Shown here one piece after another: positions 51,155 to 60,479 of a stretch of DNA of 64,000 nucleotides. The stretch's first letter is position 1. Each line of letters starts with the position of its first letter. The stretch covers positions 124,001-188,000 of the forward strand of contig NZ_JWLC01000020.1 of NCBI RefSeq assembly GCF_000813745.1, in the 5' to 3' direction. The DNA is from Leisingera sp. ANG-M1 (GTDB lineage Bacteria > Pseudomonadota > Alphaproteobacteria > Rhodobacterales > Rhodobacteraceae). Below the pieces are notes generated by a model, which did not search any database, was not told the DNA's origin, and saw nothing but the letters and a program-made list of their open reading frames with translations. The position numbers and the translations under genes are program-made.

Positions 51155-52927
51155 ATGAGTAAGCTCTTGTGGGTCAAGTTCGGTTGGTCTGATTTCTATC
51201 GCGGTGGCCCGATCGACGGCAATTTCCCTTTCATCAAGGATGGCGAGCAAGGTCATGAAGCCTGGAACTTCCTCCCTAAGATGATGGTACGTATTATTGC
51301 TATACGCCGCCACAAGGAGGCAGCGGGGCGCCGTGGAACAATGACCCCTATGGGCGGACTGTCGTGTGCCTTGCGAAGGATCCCGCGCGCAAGGGTTTGC
51401 ATCTCGTCGGCTGGTACGAGGATGCCGAACTGATCGGCAATTATGCCATTCGGCCAACTGGGTTTGACGCTGGTGGCACAGCACCGTTGGATGAGGTCTT
51501 AGCCAGTGATGAGCAACCATTCTCGATCCTGACCCCTGGCCTGTCCGGCATATCTATGGGCGAGGAGTGGAGAACAAAGGCGGCGATGGATGCTGCGGTT
51601 ATGCACGGAGACGCCAACCTGTACTTGCGCACTGTGCTCGACCATCTTTTGAAACGTGATCTGGATGAAGGTGCACGGACTGCATGGCTCCAGCAGCGCT
51701 CGATTGATGCGCTACCAAAAGCGAGCGGCTGGAAGGCGTTCGCCGAGCTGCTGGACCGTTGCTACGACGGCGCGCGCGTTTTGGTTAAACACGATCCGCA
51801 CCATGATCGGTTCATCAACGCAGAGGTTGAAACCCCCCGTGCAACGGTGACGCTCGACATGGCGTCCACTGGAATGTTGCAGGTCATTCAGATCGTCGCA
51901 TACGTTTGCTTCTACGCGCCGCCCCTTGCTACTTCTGGACGAGCCAGACGCCCATTTGCACGCGGACAGTCAATCGCGTCCCTACGAAGCCCTCAAGGGT
52001 GTTGCAGCAGAAACTCAGACCCGCATTCTCTTTGCCAGCCATTCCCCGCAGTTGATCAAACGGTTGATGCACGACTTTAATGCCGAAGCCGTTTGGATGG
52101 CAGAGGGTGCGAAGGTGCCCCTGGACGAGGCGCAGCGACCAGCCATCCCGATCATGATGACACTCGGTGCACTTGCCGCTGGCGCGGAAATTTTCGATCC
52201 AGCGCGGCAGGTCATACTCATGACCGAAGACAAGGACTCAGAGCCGGTTAGGGTTCTTGCCTTGGCAAATGGGGTCCCGGAAATTTTGACAGTGTTGTCT
52301 TACAACGGCTGTGGCAATCTGCCAGCAGCGCGACTTCTGGCGAACATGATCTCGGATATGAGGCCAGACGCCCAGATCACAATCCACCGGGATCGAGACT
52401 TCCGAACCGAGCAAGAGATGGTATTCGAGCTAGCGACGGCATCGGCTGAACGAGACCGAAACGGTATTACTGGTGTTTCTGAGCTTTTTACGCCGCTCAA
52501 CGACGTTGAACACTCCTTCGCGCAATCGGACCACCTAAAAGCCATTTTTCATGATGTTGCTCCGGCTCTAATCGATGCCGCAATCACCGATGAAACTGCA
52601 CTGAGACGGGATAACCTGGTTCAAGCCGCTCATGTAGCCCGAGAGCAAATTCGCGCGAACACCTATGTCCCTCGGAAGCAAACCAAGGAAGAATGGGGCG
52701 CCACTGGTATGCCAAACCAGGCTCCAGGTGTTGCGGGATTCAAGCCTGCCAATAGTCTGGTTCCGGTTTCCTTCGAGCATACCCATGGCAAAAAGCCGAT
52801 GGCGGGCTTGAAACTAAGGATACACGCCCACGTTGGGGGAGCTTCTCAAGAAACTGCAACGAGGCTGTTTTCAGTTTCTGAGCACCTGCGAGCGGAAGCT
52901 TGGACGAACGCGTTCCAGCCCGACTAG
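51155..52927 (+). pseudogene. Frameshifted AAA/OLD-type ATPase remnant, possibly chimeric
   Basis: The gene starts MSKLLWVKFGWSDFYRGGPI behind GGAGGG. The frame shifts near 51278 (one base missing) and again near 51926 (one base missing). Joined, the frames give a protein of about 590 residues. The N-terminal 120 residues do not look like an ATPase. The middle and C-terminal parts carry a LPGLSGI-like region, TLDMASTGMLQVIQI, Walker B (LLLLDEPDAHLHADSQ) and a switch SHSPQLI, as in AAA_15/OLD ATPases of defence systems, but no Walker A is present. It is probably a dead fusion. Confidence 0.7.
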
Positions 52928-53314
52928 ATTGCGGCGTCGAATTAGGTTTTTTCGAGCAAGAGGGCGCAAAAGGTCCTTGCATGTCGCGTCTCGATAGTTT
53001 GGCCACCGATCAATGTCCGTTTTTTTCATAACGCAGTATCAGCACACGAGCATAGTGAAAGACCGGCCTCCGACCCGTCTGCCTGGAGATTCTGATGCTG
53101 CAGTAGCAAAGACCATGTCCGCTTTGGGCTCCGCGTTCGCCACGTGGCAGATCAGCAGGAACAGGCGGCTTCGCCGACTGTACCTGCTGATCAGCCCTGA
53201 TTTTCCGGAAGGGAAGTCAGATCAAACGTAACAGAACACGCGGGCCAAAACGGATTTTGGGTCAGCAAACTGACAAGAAGGTCAGTTTTGCTTGGCGTCC
53301 AACAAAGAAGACAG

Positions 53315-53391
53315 TGGCGGACCGAGGAGGATTCGAACCCCCGACCCCTTGATTCGTAGTCAAGTACTCTATCCAGCTGAGCTATCGGTCC
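53315..53391 (-). tRNA. tRNA-Arg (ACG)
   Basis: The minus strand reads GGACCGATAGCTCAGCTGGA at the 5' end, with an anticodon loop CTACGAA giving anticodon ACG, a T-arm GGGTTCGAATCC and acceptor end TCGGTCCG plus encoded CCA (53315-53317). All four arms pair well over 77 bases. The 3' end faces the ATPase remnant, a usual place for integrated elements. Confidence 0.96.
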
Positions 53392-53803
53392 ACTGCGGCG
53401 GGGTTTAATCCTAGGACTGCAGAGGCGCAACCCCAAAAACCTTCCGCAGCGGGATTTCTTTCTCTTTGCTGCTGCAGAGGGGAAACCTGCCTGCTCAGGT
53501 CGCCTGCCCGAAGCTCTTGAGGATGCAGTGTGCCGGAATGACCCTTAAGCGCGGGAACCACTTGCGCCGCGTCAGGGGTTCAGCCGCGGCGGCACCGGGC
53601 CCGGAAAGGAACAGAAGGGGCGGGACGGCCAGTCCAAGTGTTGAGGGCGTTTTGAGAGTTCCCGGTGGTCCATTGAGCGGGGCCTCAGGCAAGCTGAAGG
53701 GATGCGGAGCCAGGAGCGCTTCCAATGGCTCTCGAACAAGGACAGTTTCTGCCAATGCCGGGGAAAGTCTGCAGCACTTGGCGGCGCCCCTCCGTAACAG
53801 CGG
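53392..53803. other. Region between tRNA-Arg and the dehydrogenase gene
   Basis: The tRNA promoter should lie here. A minus frame at 53495-53755 is open but has no convincing family or ribosome site. I see no repeated copy of the tRNA 3' end. Confidence 0.4.
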
Positions 53804-54742
53804 CTACCGCGAGTCTTCCACAGCCCGCAGAGCTTGTTGGATTGCCACGATCATCGCGTCCCGGCGTGCGGATAACTCGCTGACCGGGGCGCCTTGCGTT
53901 GCCTCTGCAAGCCCGTCCGACAGCCTCTGCGCGGTTTCCGCTGTCAGTTGCGGCGTTCCGAGGTCGTCCCACCAGCCGTTGAACGTGCCGGCGAAGTGGT
54001 CGCAGAATGACGCCAGGCCGCCTGGTCCGGCGCCTAAACCGAACAGTGTTGTCGGCCCCATGGCGGCCCATCGCAGGCCGGGACCAGCCGACATTGCCGT
54101 GTCAACGTCGCCTACACTGGCGACGCCGCTTTCGACCAGATGAATCGCCTCGCGCCAGACCGCAGCCTGCAGCCGGTTTGCCACATGGCCCGGCACCTCC
54201 TTGTTTATCCGGATCGTGACTTTGCCAAGGCCGGCATAAAAGGCTTCTGCTGTTTCGACAGCGTCTGCATCAGTCCGGCTGTTGCCCATGACTTCGACCA
54301 GGGGAATGAGGTGCGGCGGGTTGAACGGGTGGCCGAGGACAAAGCGGCCGGGGTTCTGCCAGCCCGCCTGCATTTGACCGAGGGTCAGGCCGGAGGCAGA
54401 GCTTGCAATGACCGCATCCGGGGCGAGAACAGATTCGATTTCGGCAAAGAGCGCATGTTTGACGGGCAGCCGCTCCGGCACGTTTTCCTGAATGAAACCG
54501 GCGCCTGCCGCGGCTTCCCGGGCCGTTTTGCAAAACGTTACACGGTCGGGGTTTCCCCGCTCCGTGAGGCCCAGGGCAGACATCGCGGGCCAGGCTTGTT
54601 CTACATAGGCTTTTACACGCGCCTCGGCGCCCTCATCGGGATCATAAACCGCAACCGAACGGCCTGAGGCCAGGAACAGAGCCGTCCAGCTGGCGCCGAT
54701 GACGCCTGCGCCAAGGACGGCAGTATGGGAAATGCTGGTCAT
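53804..54742 (-). CDS. 3-hydroxyacyl-CoA/carnitine dehydrogenase-type NAD enzyme
   Basis: This 312-residue protein has an NAD-binding GAGVIGASW motif at residues 11-19, the HPFNPPHLIPLVEV motif near residue 140 and the GLRWAAMGP region. This is the 3-hydroxyacyl-CoA dehydrogenase/lambda-crystallin/carnitine dehydrogenase group. It is the last gene of the minus-strand cluster with a Rieske oxygenase and choline-sulfatase, which favours a short hydroxy-acid or carnitine-like substrate. The exact substrate is unproven. Confidence 0.85.
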   Translation of the reverse strand: MTSISHTAVLGAGVIGASWTALFLASGRSVAVYDPDEGAEARVKAYVEQAWPAMSALGLTERGNPDRVTFCKTAREAAAGAGFIQENVPERLPVKHALFAEIESVLAPDAVIASSASGLTLGQMQAGWQNPGRFVLGHPFNPPHLIPLVEVMGNSRTDADAVETAEAFYAGLGKVTIRINKEVPGHVANRLQAAVWREAIHLVESGVASVGDVDTAMSAGPGLRWAAMGPTTLFGLGAGPGGLASFCDHFAGTFNGWWDDLGTPQLTAETAQRLSDGLAEATQGAPVSELSARRDAMIVAIQQALRAVEDSR

Positions 54743-55483
54743 CTAGAATAGCCCCGTATTGATGGGTGAAGCGGCGGTCAGGCCGCCATCGACGGTGAAC
54801 AGCTGGCCGGTGGCAAAAGCGGCTTCGTCCGAGGCCAGCCACACAGCCATTGCGGCAATATCGGCGGGCTTTCCAAAGCGCCGCGCAGCGTGGCGGGACA
54901 GGGCGTCCTTGCGGGCGGCCTGCGGATCTGCGGACAGGTCAAAACCTGCTTCCAGCATACCGGTTTCGATCCAGCCGGGGCAGATGGCATTGCAGCGGAT
55001 CTGAGGGCCGTGGTCGACGGCGATTGAGCGGGTCAGCCCATGCACAAAAGCCTTGGAGGCGTTGTAGAGAGCCATCGACGGATCCGCGGCCTGGCCGGAG
55101 ATCGAGCCGATATTGGTGATTGAACTGCCCTCCGGCATCCGAGGGATGTAGGCCCGGCAGAGGTTGAACACGCCCTTGCAATTGGTTCCAATCACGGCAT
55201 CCCAATCGACGTCCGTGCTGTCGGGGACGGTTTTCTCTACTTGAACGCCTGCGTTATTTACCAGGACGTCGGTGCCGTCTGTTGTCCAAGCCAGTTCTTC
55301 CACCGCTGCGGCATCAGTGACGTCCAGAGTGTGCCAGATGATGTCTTCGGCCAGCCCCTTCGGCCGCGGGCCTCGGCCGCAGATTGTGACTGCGGCGCCT
55401 TCGTTGCGGAAGGCTTCGGCGATTCCCCGGCCGATACCCTGGCGGCCGCCGGTAATCAGCGCTCTTTTCCCTGCCAGCCGCAT
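54743..55483 (-). CDS. SDR family oxidoreductase
   Basis: This 246-residue SDR has TGGRQGIG (residues 10-17), NNAG, the Ser of GSISG and the catalytic YNASK motif. All key residues are present. ATG 55483 was chosen because the Rossmann strand begins there, overlapping the aldehyde dehydrogenase stop by one base. A longer frame to 55678 is the shadow of that upstream gene. It directly precedes the dehydrogenase at 54742 with no gap. Confidence 0.9.
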   Translation of the reverse strand: MRLAGKRALITGGRQGIGRGIAEAFRNEGAAVTICGRGPRPKGLAEDIIWHTLDVTDAAAVEELAWTTDGTDVLVNNAGVQVEKTVPDSTDVDWDAVIGTNCKGVFNLCRAYIPRMPEGSSITNIGSISGQAADPSMALYNASKAFVHGLTRSIAVDHGPQIRCNAICPGWIETGMLEAGFDLSADPQAARKDALSRHAARRFGKPADIAAMAVWLASDEAAFATGQLFTVDGGLTAASPINTGLF

Positions 55484-56901
55484 CAGTGGGCCACCATCAC
55501 ATGGCGCACGGAGGTATAAGCATCCAGTGCATAGACGCTCATGTCGCAGCCGGTGCCGGAACCCTTCATTGCGGCCCAGGGCATTTCGGCAGCGGGCATG
55601 CCGTGGGTGTTGACCCAGGTCATGCCATAGCGCAGTTGCGACGTCATTTTCATGGCAGTGGATATGTCCTTTGTCCAAACCGACGAGGCCAGCCCGTAGC
55701 GGCTGGCATTGGCAATTTTGAGCGCTTGCCCGCCTTCTGTGAAGCGGGAGATTGTGACCACCGGGCCAAAGATCTCGTTGCAGGCAATTTCTGCATCATT
55801 GCTGACGTTGGCAATGACGGTGGGCTGGTAGAAGAAACCGGCTCCCTCTCCCGCGCTGCCGCCGGTAGTAACCTCAGCTGTGCCCCGGGCCCGGTCGACA
55901 AACCCGGAGACCCGGTCGCGCTGCGCAGCTGAAATGACGGGGCCCATTTCGGTGCCCTCTGCCTTGGGGGCGCCGGTTTGGATTTCCGCAACATGATCGG
56001 TGACCGCTGCAACCAGCCGGTCGTAGATCCCATCCTGAACCAGCAAGCGGCAGGGCTGGGCGCAGTCCTGGCCTGCGTTGAAGAAGGAACCGTAGCGGAT
56101 GGTTTCAGCCAGTGCCTCGATGTCGGCATCGTCAAAGACAATAACAGGTGCTTTGCCGCCGAGTTCCAGATGAACATGCCGGATCTGATTTGAGGCGGCA
56201 CGCATCGCGGCCATGCCAGTCGCGGGGGAGCCGGTGATGGAAATCCCTTCCATCCTCGGGTCGTTGATCAGCTGGTCGCCGGTGGAGGCGCCGCGTCCGT
56301 GAACCACGTTGAGCACGCCCTTGGGCAGCACGTCCACCAGCAGCTCGCCCAGGCGCAGGGTGGCCAGCGGCGTGAGTTCCGAGGGCTTCAGCACCACAGT
56401 GCAGCCCGCCGCCAGCGGAGCAGCGATCTTCCAGGCTGCCATCATCAGCGGGTAGTTCCACGGTGCGATCGAGGCGACCGGGCCAACCGGGTCTTTGCGG
56501 ATCATCGACGTGTGGCCGGCCGCGTATTCGCCGGCCGCAGAACCCGTCATGGTGCGTGCAGCGCCTGCCATGAAGCGGAAAGTATCGATGGTTAGCGGCA
56601 TCTCCTCGTCCCGGGCCATTGGCCAAGGCTTGCCAACATCCCGGGTTTCGAGTTCTGCGAGTTCGTCAATGTTGGCTTCGATCACATCGGCGATGGCAAG
56701 AAGATGGGTGGAACGTTCGGCCGGGGTGGACAGCCGGTAAGTTTCGAAAGCTTCGTGAGCTGCCTGTGCTGCGGCTTCGATCTGCTCAGGCGCGGCTTCC
56801 GCCGCGTAGGTGATAGTTTCGCCGGTGGCTGGGTCTACAACTGGCAGCGCCTCGCCACTGCCTTCCGTCAGTTCTCCATTGATCAGCATTTTCGTCTGCA
56901 T
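55483..56901 (-). CDS. NAD-dependent aldehyde dehydrogenase, betaine/aminoaldehyde type
   Basis: This 472-residue aldehyde dehydrogenase has the catalytic Cys280 (NAGQDCAQPC) and Glu246 (ELGGKAP). It resembles the betaine-aldehyde and gamma-aminobutyraldehyde dehydrogenase group. In this cluster it may oxidise the aldehyde released by the Rieske oxygenase from a quaternary amine. It overlaps the following SDR by one base. Confidence 0.9.
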   Translation of the reverse strand: MQTKMLINGELTEGSGEALPVVDPATGETITYAAEAAPEQIEAAAQAAHEAFETYRLSTPAERSTHLLAIADVIEANIDELAELETRDVGKPWPMARDEEMPLTIDTFRFMAGAARTMTGSAAGEYAAGHTSMIRKDPVGPVASIAPWNYPLMMAAWKIAAPLAAGCTVVLKPSELTPLATLRLGELLVDVLPKGVLNVVHGRGASTGDQLINDPRMEGISITGSPATGMAAMRAASNQIRHVHLELGGKAPVIVFDDADIEALAETIRYGSFFNAGQDCAQPCRLLVQDGIYDRLVAAVTDHVAEIQTGAPKAEGTEMGPVISAAQRDRVSGFVDRARGTAEVTTGGSAGEGAGFFYQPTVIANVSNDAEIACNEIFGPVVTISRFTEGGQALKIANASRYGLASSVWTKDISTAMKMTSQLRYGMTWVNTHGMPAAEMPWAAMKGSGTGCDMSVYALDAYTSVRHVMVAH

Positions 56902-56926
56902 GGTGTTTCCTTTCAGAATGCGGCTT

Positions 56927-57721
56927 TCAAAGCTTCATCTGCTGGACCTGGGCCGACAGCCCGCCGTCCAGAACCCACAGCTGGCCTGAGGCATAGCGGG
57001 CCTCGTCGCTGGCCAGCCAGTTGACCAGATTGGCGATGTCCTCCGGCGTGCCATAGGTGCGGGTGGGGTGCACATCGCGCACCGCCTGCTGCAGCTGGTC
57101 AATGGTCTTGCCGTCGCCGCCGGAACCTTCACCGGTGAAGAAGCTTTGCAGCATTGGAGTATCGACATACCCGGGGCAGATCGCATTGACCCGGATGCCT
57201 TCGGGGCCATGATCGCACGCCATCGCCCGGGTCAGCGCATGCACTGCGCCTTTGGTGGCGCAATAGGCGGCGAGGCCGGGATCGGCGATGAAACCGTCAT
57301 AGCTGCCGAAGTTGATGACAGAGGCGGTGCGGCCCGTGGCTGCCGCCTTGCGCAGCAGCGGCAGTGCGTATTTTGAGGTCAGGAAGGTGCCCGTCGCATT
57401 GACTGCAAAGGAGAGGTTCCATTCCTCCAGACTGGTGTCCTCAATGGTTTTTTCGATCTCAATGCCGGCAGCGTTCACCAGGATATCCAGCTGGCCGACC
57501 TCCCCGGCGACCTGTTCCATCGCGGCTATAGCGTCGCTTTCCCGGGTGACATCCAGCTTCAGGAAGATGCTGCCGTCCTCGTCATGCGCGGCCAGCGAGC
57601 CTTCGGGCGTGAGGTCTGCTGCATAGACCCGCGCGCCTTCGCGCAGAAAGCGGGCGGCGATGGCGCGGCCGATGCCGCCGCGACCGCCGGTGATCAGAGC
57701 GGTTTTGCCTTCCAGCATCAT
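56927..57721 (-). CDS. SDR family oxidoreductase
   Basis: This 264-residue SDR has TGGRGGIG (residues 10-17), NAAG and the YCATK catalytic motif. ATG 57721 follows AAGGAGAACG; a second ATG directly after could also be used. It overlaps the sulfatase stop by four bases. Together with the second SDR gene it provides two NAD(P)-dependent oxidation steps to the cluster. Confidence 0.9.
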   Translation of the reverse strand: MMLEGKTALITGGRGGIGRAIAARFLREGARVYAADLTPEGSLAAHDEDGSIFLKLDVTRESDAIAAMEQVAGEVGQLDILVNAAGIEIEKTIEDTSLEEWNLSFAVNATGTFLTSKYALPLLRKAAATGRTASVINFGSYDGFIADPGLAAYCATKGAVHALTRAMACDHGPEGIRVNAICPGYVDTPMLQSFFTGEGSGGDGKTIDQLQQAVRDVHPTRTYGTPEDIANLVNWLASDEARYASGQLWVLDGGLSAQVQQMKL

Positions 57722-59253
57722 CTGTCGTTCTCCTTGAGAGGGGGATAGCGGTAGCGTGCTGCGGCCACCGTCCAGTCCATGTGGTTGCGCACGTATTCCT
57801 GAGTGGCGTCGCGCGGCGGGTTGTAGTCCCAAGCCTCGCCGGCGCCGGCTTCCATCGCGGCATGCAAGGCGCGGCGGGATTTCTGGGTGGCAATCACGTC
57901 CTTGCGCAGCTGCTCGCTGTTCCAGCGCTGTGCGGTTTCCGAGGCAAAGTCTGCGGCAACCTCCGCGTAAGCCGGGTCGCCGGCTAGGTTCCGTGTTTCC
58001 AGCGGATCGCAGGACAGGTCAAAGAGCTGCGGCGGGTCCGGATCGCAATGGATGTATTTCAGCGGCCCGCGCCGGATCATGAACACGGGATAAGGGGTCA
58101 TCTCGGCGCAATATTCACCAATCGCCTCATCCAAGGGATCCGCTTGCCCGCGCGCCAGCGGCATCAGCGAACGGCCGTCTATGGGTTCGCCCAAAAGCGT
58201 TTCATCGCCGCCGCCGATCTCGACAAATGTGGGCAGCAGGTCCAGCAGGGAGCAGGCGTTGGCAGTGGTTCCCGGCACCACTCCGGGGCCGGCCATGATC
58301 AGCGGCACCCGGGCGGAGTGTTCGAAGAAGTTCATCTTGTACCACAGGCCGCGTTCGCCCAGCATGTCGCCGTGATCGGCGGTGACGACGACAATCGTGT
58401 TATCCAATTCGCCGGTATCCTCCAGCGCCTTCACCATCGCGCCGACCTTGCTGTCGAAATAGCTGACATTGGCCAGATAGGCGCGGCGCGCGCGGCGGAC
58501 TTCCTCTTCACTCAAGGGCACATGGCTAGCCTCAATCCCATCCATCACCCGGCGGGAGAACGGGTCCTGCTCTTCAGGCGCCAGAGTGAATTCCGGCATC
58601 GGGATTTCGCCGTCGGCATAGAAGTTCCACCATTCCGGCTTGGCCACATAGGGGTCGTGCGGATGGATGAAGCTGGCGACCAACAGAAACGGTGCCTCAT
58701 CCCCTGCGGCGCGGTCGCGGCCGCGGTCGATCAGCCAGCGGCGGGCGGCGAATTCGACCTCGTCGTCATAGTCGGTTTGGAAGGTGGCAACCGCTTCGCC
58801 GCTTTCCTTGACCGTTTGCATGTTATGGTACCACTTATCGATCCGCTCGTCCGGCGCCTCCCAGTCGGGGGTCCAGGCAAAATCGGCCGGGTAGATGTCG
58901 GTGGTGACCCGCTCCTGAAACCCGTGTTTCTGGTCGGGGCCTACAAAATGCATCTTGCCGGACAGGCAGGTGCGGTACCCAAGCGCCTTCAGGTAATGGG
59001 CGAAAGTCGGCACCGAGGCGCGGAATTCACTGGCGTTGTCATAGGCCGCGATGCGGCTGATCAGCTGGCCGGACATGAAGGCAAAGCGCGAGGGCGCGCA
59101 GAGCGGCGAGTTGCAATAGGCCGCATCAAACCGCATACCACGAGCGGCGAGCGCATCCATATGCGGGGTTTTGGCGACCGGATGGCCGTAGGCGCCGGTC
59201 CAGTGCGGTGCCAGCTGGTCAGCCATCACGACCAGGATGTTGGGCCGTCTCAC
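57718..59253 (-). CDS. betC: Choline-sulfatase-like sulfatase
   Basis: This 511-residue type I sulfatase has the formylglycine motif CAPSR (Cys52-Arg56), matching C-x-P/A-S-R. The metal residues near the start (MADQLAPHW) and the ADHGDMLGERG motif are present. The C-terminal 60 residues match the choline-sulfatase C-terminal region, as I remember it (DVIATQKSRR, AWDYNP). It should release choline from choline-O-sulfate. No signal peptide is seen, as in the cytosolic BetC. It overlaps the Rieske gene by 4 bases. Confidence 0.85.
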   Translation of the reverse strand: MRRPNILVVMADQLAPHWTGAYGHPVAKTPHMDALAARGMRFDAAYCNSPLCAPSRFAFMSGQLISRIAAYDNASEFRASVPTFAHYLKALGYRTCLSGKMHFVGPDQKHGFQERVTTDIYPADFAWTPDWEAPDERIDKWYHNMQTVKESGEAVATFQTDYDDEVEFAARRWLIDRGRDRAAGDEAPFLLVASFIHPHDPYVAKPEWWNFYADGEIPMPEFTLAPEEQDPFSRRVMDGIEASHVPLSEEEVRRARRAYLANVSYFDSKVGAMVKALEDTGELDNTIVVVTADHGDMLGERGLWYKMNFFEHSARVPLIMAGPGVVPGTTANACSLLDLLPTFVEIGGGDETLLGEPIDGRSLMPLARGQADPLDEAIGEYCAEMTPYPVFMIRRGPLKYIHCDPDPPQLFDLSCDPLETRNLAGDPAYAEVAADFASETAQRWNSEQLRKDVIATQKSRRALHAAMEAGAGEAWDYNPPRDATQEYVRNHMDWTVAAARYRYPPLKENDR

Positions 59254-60389
59254 GGTGCGGCCTGCGCGTAGGCATCCAGCACCAGTCCGTGGAAATGGTG
59301 CACTGCATGTTCCGACTTGCCGGAGCCGGTTGGGTCGTTGACGATGCGCCCCTGGGTGAAGGCCGGGGTGTTCATGCCGCGCTGCACACTTTCCACCAGG
59401 CTGATGTCTTCAACCTGAAGCACTTCGTCCAGATAGCGGATTGCATCCAGCTCTCCCTCAGTAGGGTCTGGCGTTTCCAGAAAGAAATCATAGGTTTCCA
59501 GCGTCCGGTCCGGGCCGACGGGGATGATGTTCAGCACGATCATCGAGGACCGGCCGGGGTATCGCATCAGGCAGGTTGTGGGCCACAACCACCAGACGGC
59601 ATGGGTCCGCACAGTGGCGTTGGAGACATCATAGGCGGAGTTTGCAGACTTTCCTGCGTCGGCCATGTGGCTGGAGTAGATCCCGTGGGTTGTGACCTTG
59701 TAGGTGTCCATGTCCACCAGATCGCAGAAGTCTTTGTGCGCGGTGGGGCAGTGGTAGCATTCCAGGAAATTGTCGACGACATTCTTCCAATTCGACTTGA
59801 TGTCGTAGGTCAGCCGGTGGCCGAAGGTCAGCCGGTCAATGTCAGGAGCCCAGTGGCGGATCTCGGTTTCCAGATCGCCGGATTGCTTGCGCAGCGGCGG
59901 CGCGGAGGGGTCGAGGTTGACGTAAATGAAGCCCGCAAACTCCTCCACCTGCACCTGGTCCAGGCAGATGTCGCCGGTGCTGAAGTTCGCCAGATGCTCG
60001 GTCTCCGGGGCGCGGACCAGCTGGCCGTCCAGCTTGTAGACCCAGGCGTGGTATGGGCACATGATGCGGGTGGTGCTGCCTTCGCCGCTCAGCAGCTCAT
60101 GGGCGCGGTGCTTGCAGACATTGTAGAAGGCTCGCAATTCGCCGTCGCGGCCGCGCACCGCGGCGACCGGCTGGCCTGCGATCTCGGCGGTGACATAGGC
60201 GCCGGGCTCGCGCAGCTTTTCCACGTGGCAGAGCCATTGCCAGGACTTGGCAAGAATTTTCTGCTGGTCTGCCGCAAACCACTCAGCCCGGGTATATGCG
60301 TCAGCCTGAAGGGACTGCGAGTTGCCCGCATCTTTTGAATACCCCTGTCCGATGGCAGCAAATTGCGCTGGCGATGGCTGGCCCGTCAT
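59250..60389 (-). CDS. Rieske oxygenase of the CntA/GbcA/choline monooxygenase type
   Basis: This 379-residue alpha subunit has a Rieske [2Fe-2S] centre (Cys92, His94, Cys111, His114: CKHRAH and CPYHAW). The mononuclear iron site follows (His213 and His218 in NFLECYHCPTAH). Glu210 stands three residues before His213; canonical ring dioxygenases have Asp there, and Glu is known from carnitine oxygenase CntA. This points to a quaternary amine substrate. ATG 60389 follows GGAG; a GTG at 60398 is possible. No reductase subunit lies next to it. Confidence 0.9.
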   Translation of the reverse strand: MTGQPSPAQFAAIGQGYSKDAGNSQSLQADAYTRAEWFAADQQKILAKSWQWLCHVEKLREPGAYVTAEIAGQPVAAVRGRDGELRAFYNVCKHRAHELLSGEGSTTRIMCPYHAWVYKLDGQLVRAPETEHLANFSTGDICLDQVQVEEFAGFIYVNLDPSAPPLRKQSGDLETEIRHWAPDIDRLTFGHRLTYDIKSNWKNVVDNFLECYHCPTAHKDFCDLVDMDTYKVTTHGIYSSHMADAGKSANSAYDVSNATVRTHAVWWLWPTTCLMRYPGRSSMIVLNIIPVGPDRTLETYDFFLETPDPTEGELDAIRYLDEVLQVEDISLVESVQRGMNTPAFTQGRIVNDPTGSGKSEHAVHHFHGLVLDAYAQAAP

Positions 60390-60479
60390 GTTGATCACTC
60401 CGTTGGAACGCTTCGCTCCCCGGTATGATCTGCCACAAATTACAACAGTGGCCGCATTCCATTTGCCGTCTGTTTAGCT

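Noticed and set aside
53466-54143. Plus-strand open frame of 225 codons
   Set aside because: Mostly antisense to the dehydrogenase gene at 53804-54742, with low-complexity Pro/Arg/Ser sequence.
58048-60338. Two long plus-strand open frames (58048-59271 and 59208-60338)
   Set aside because: They are antisense to the choline-sulfatase and Rieske genes, which have full sets of catalytic residues.
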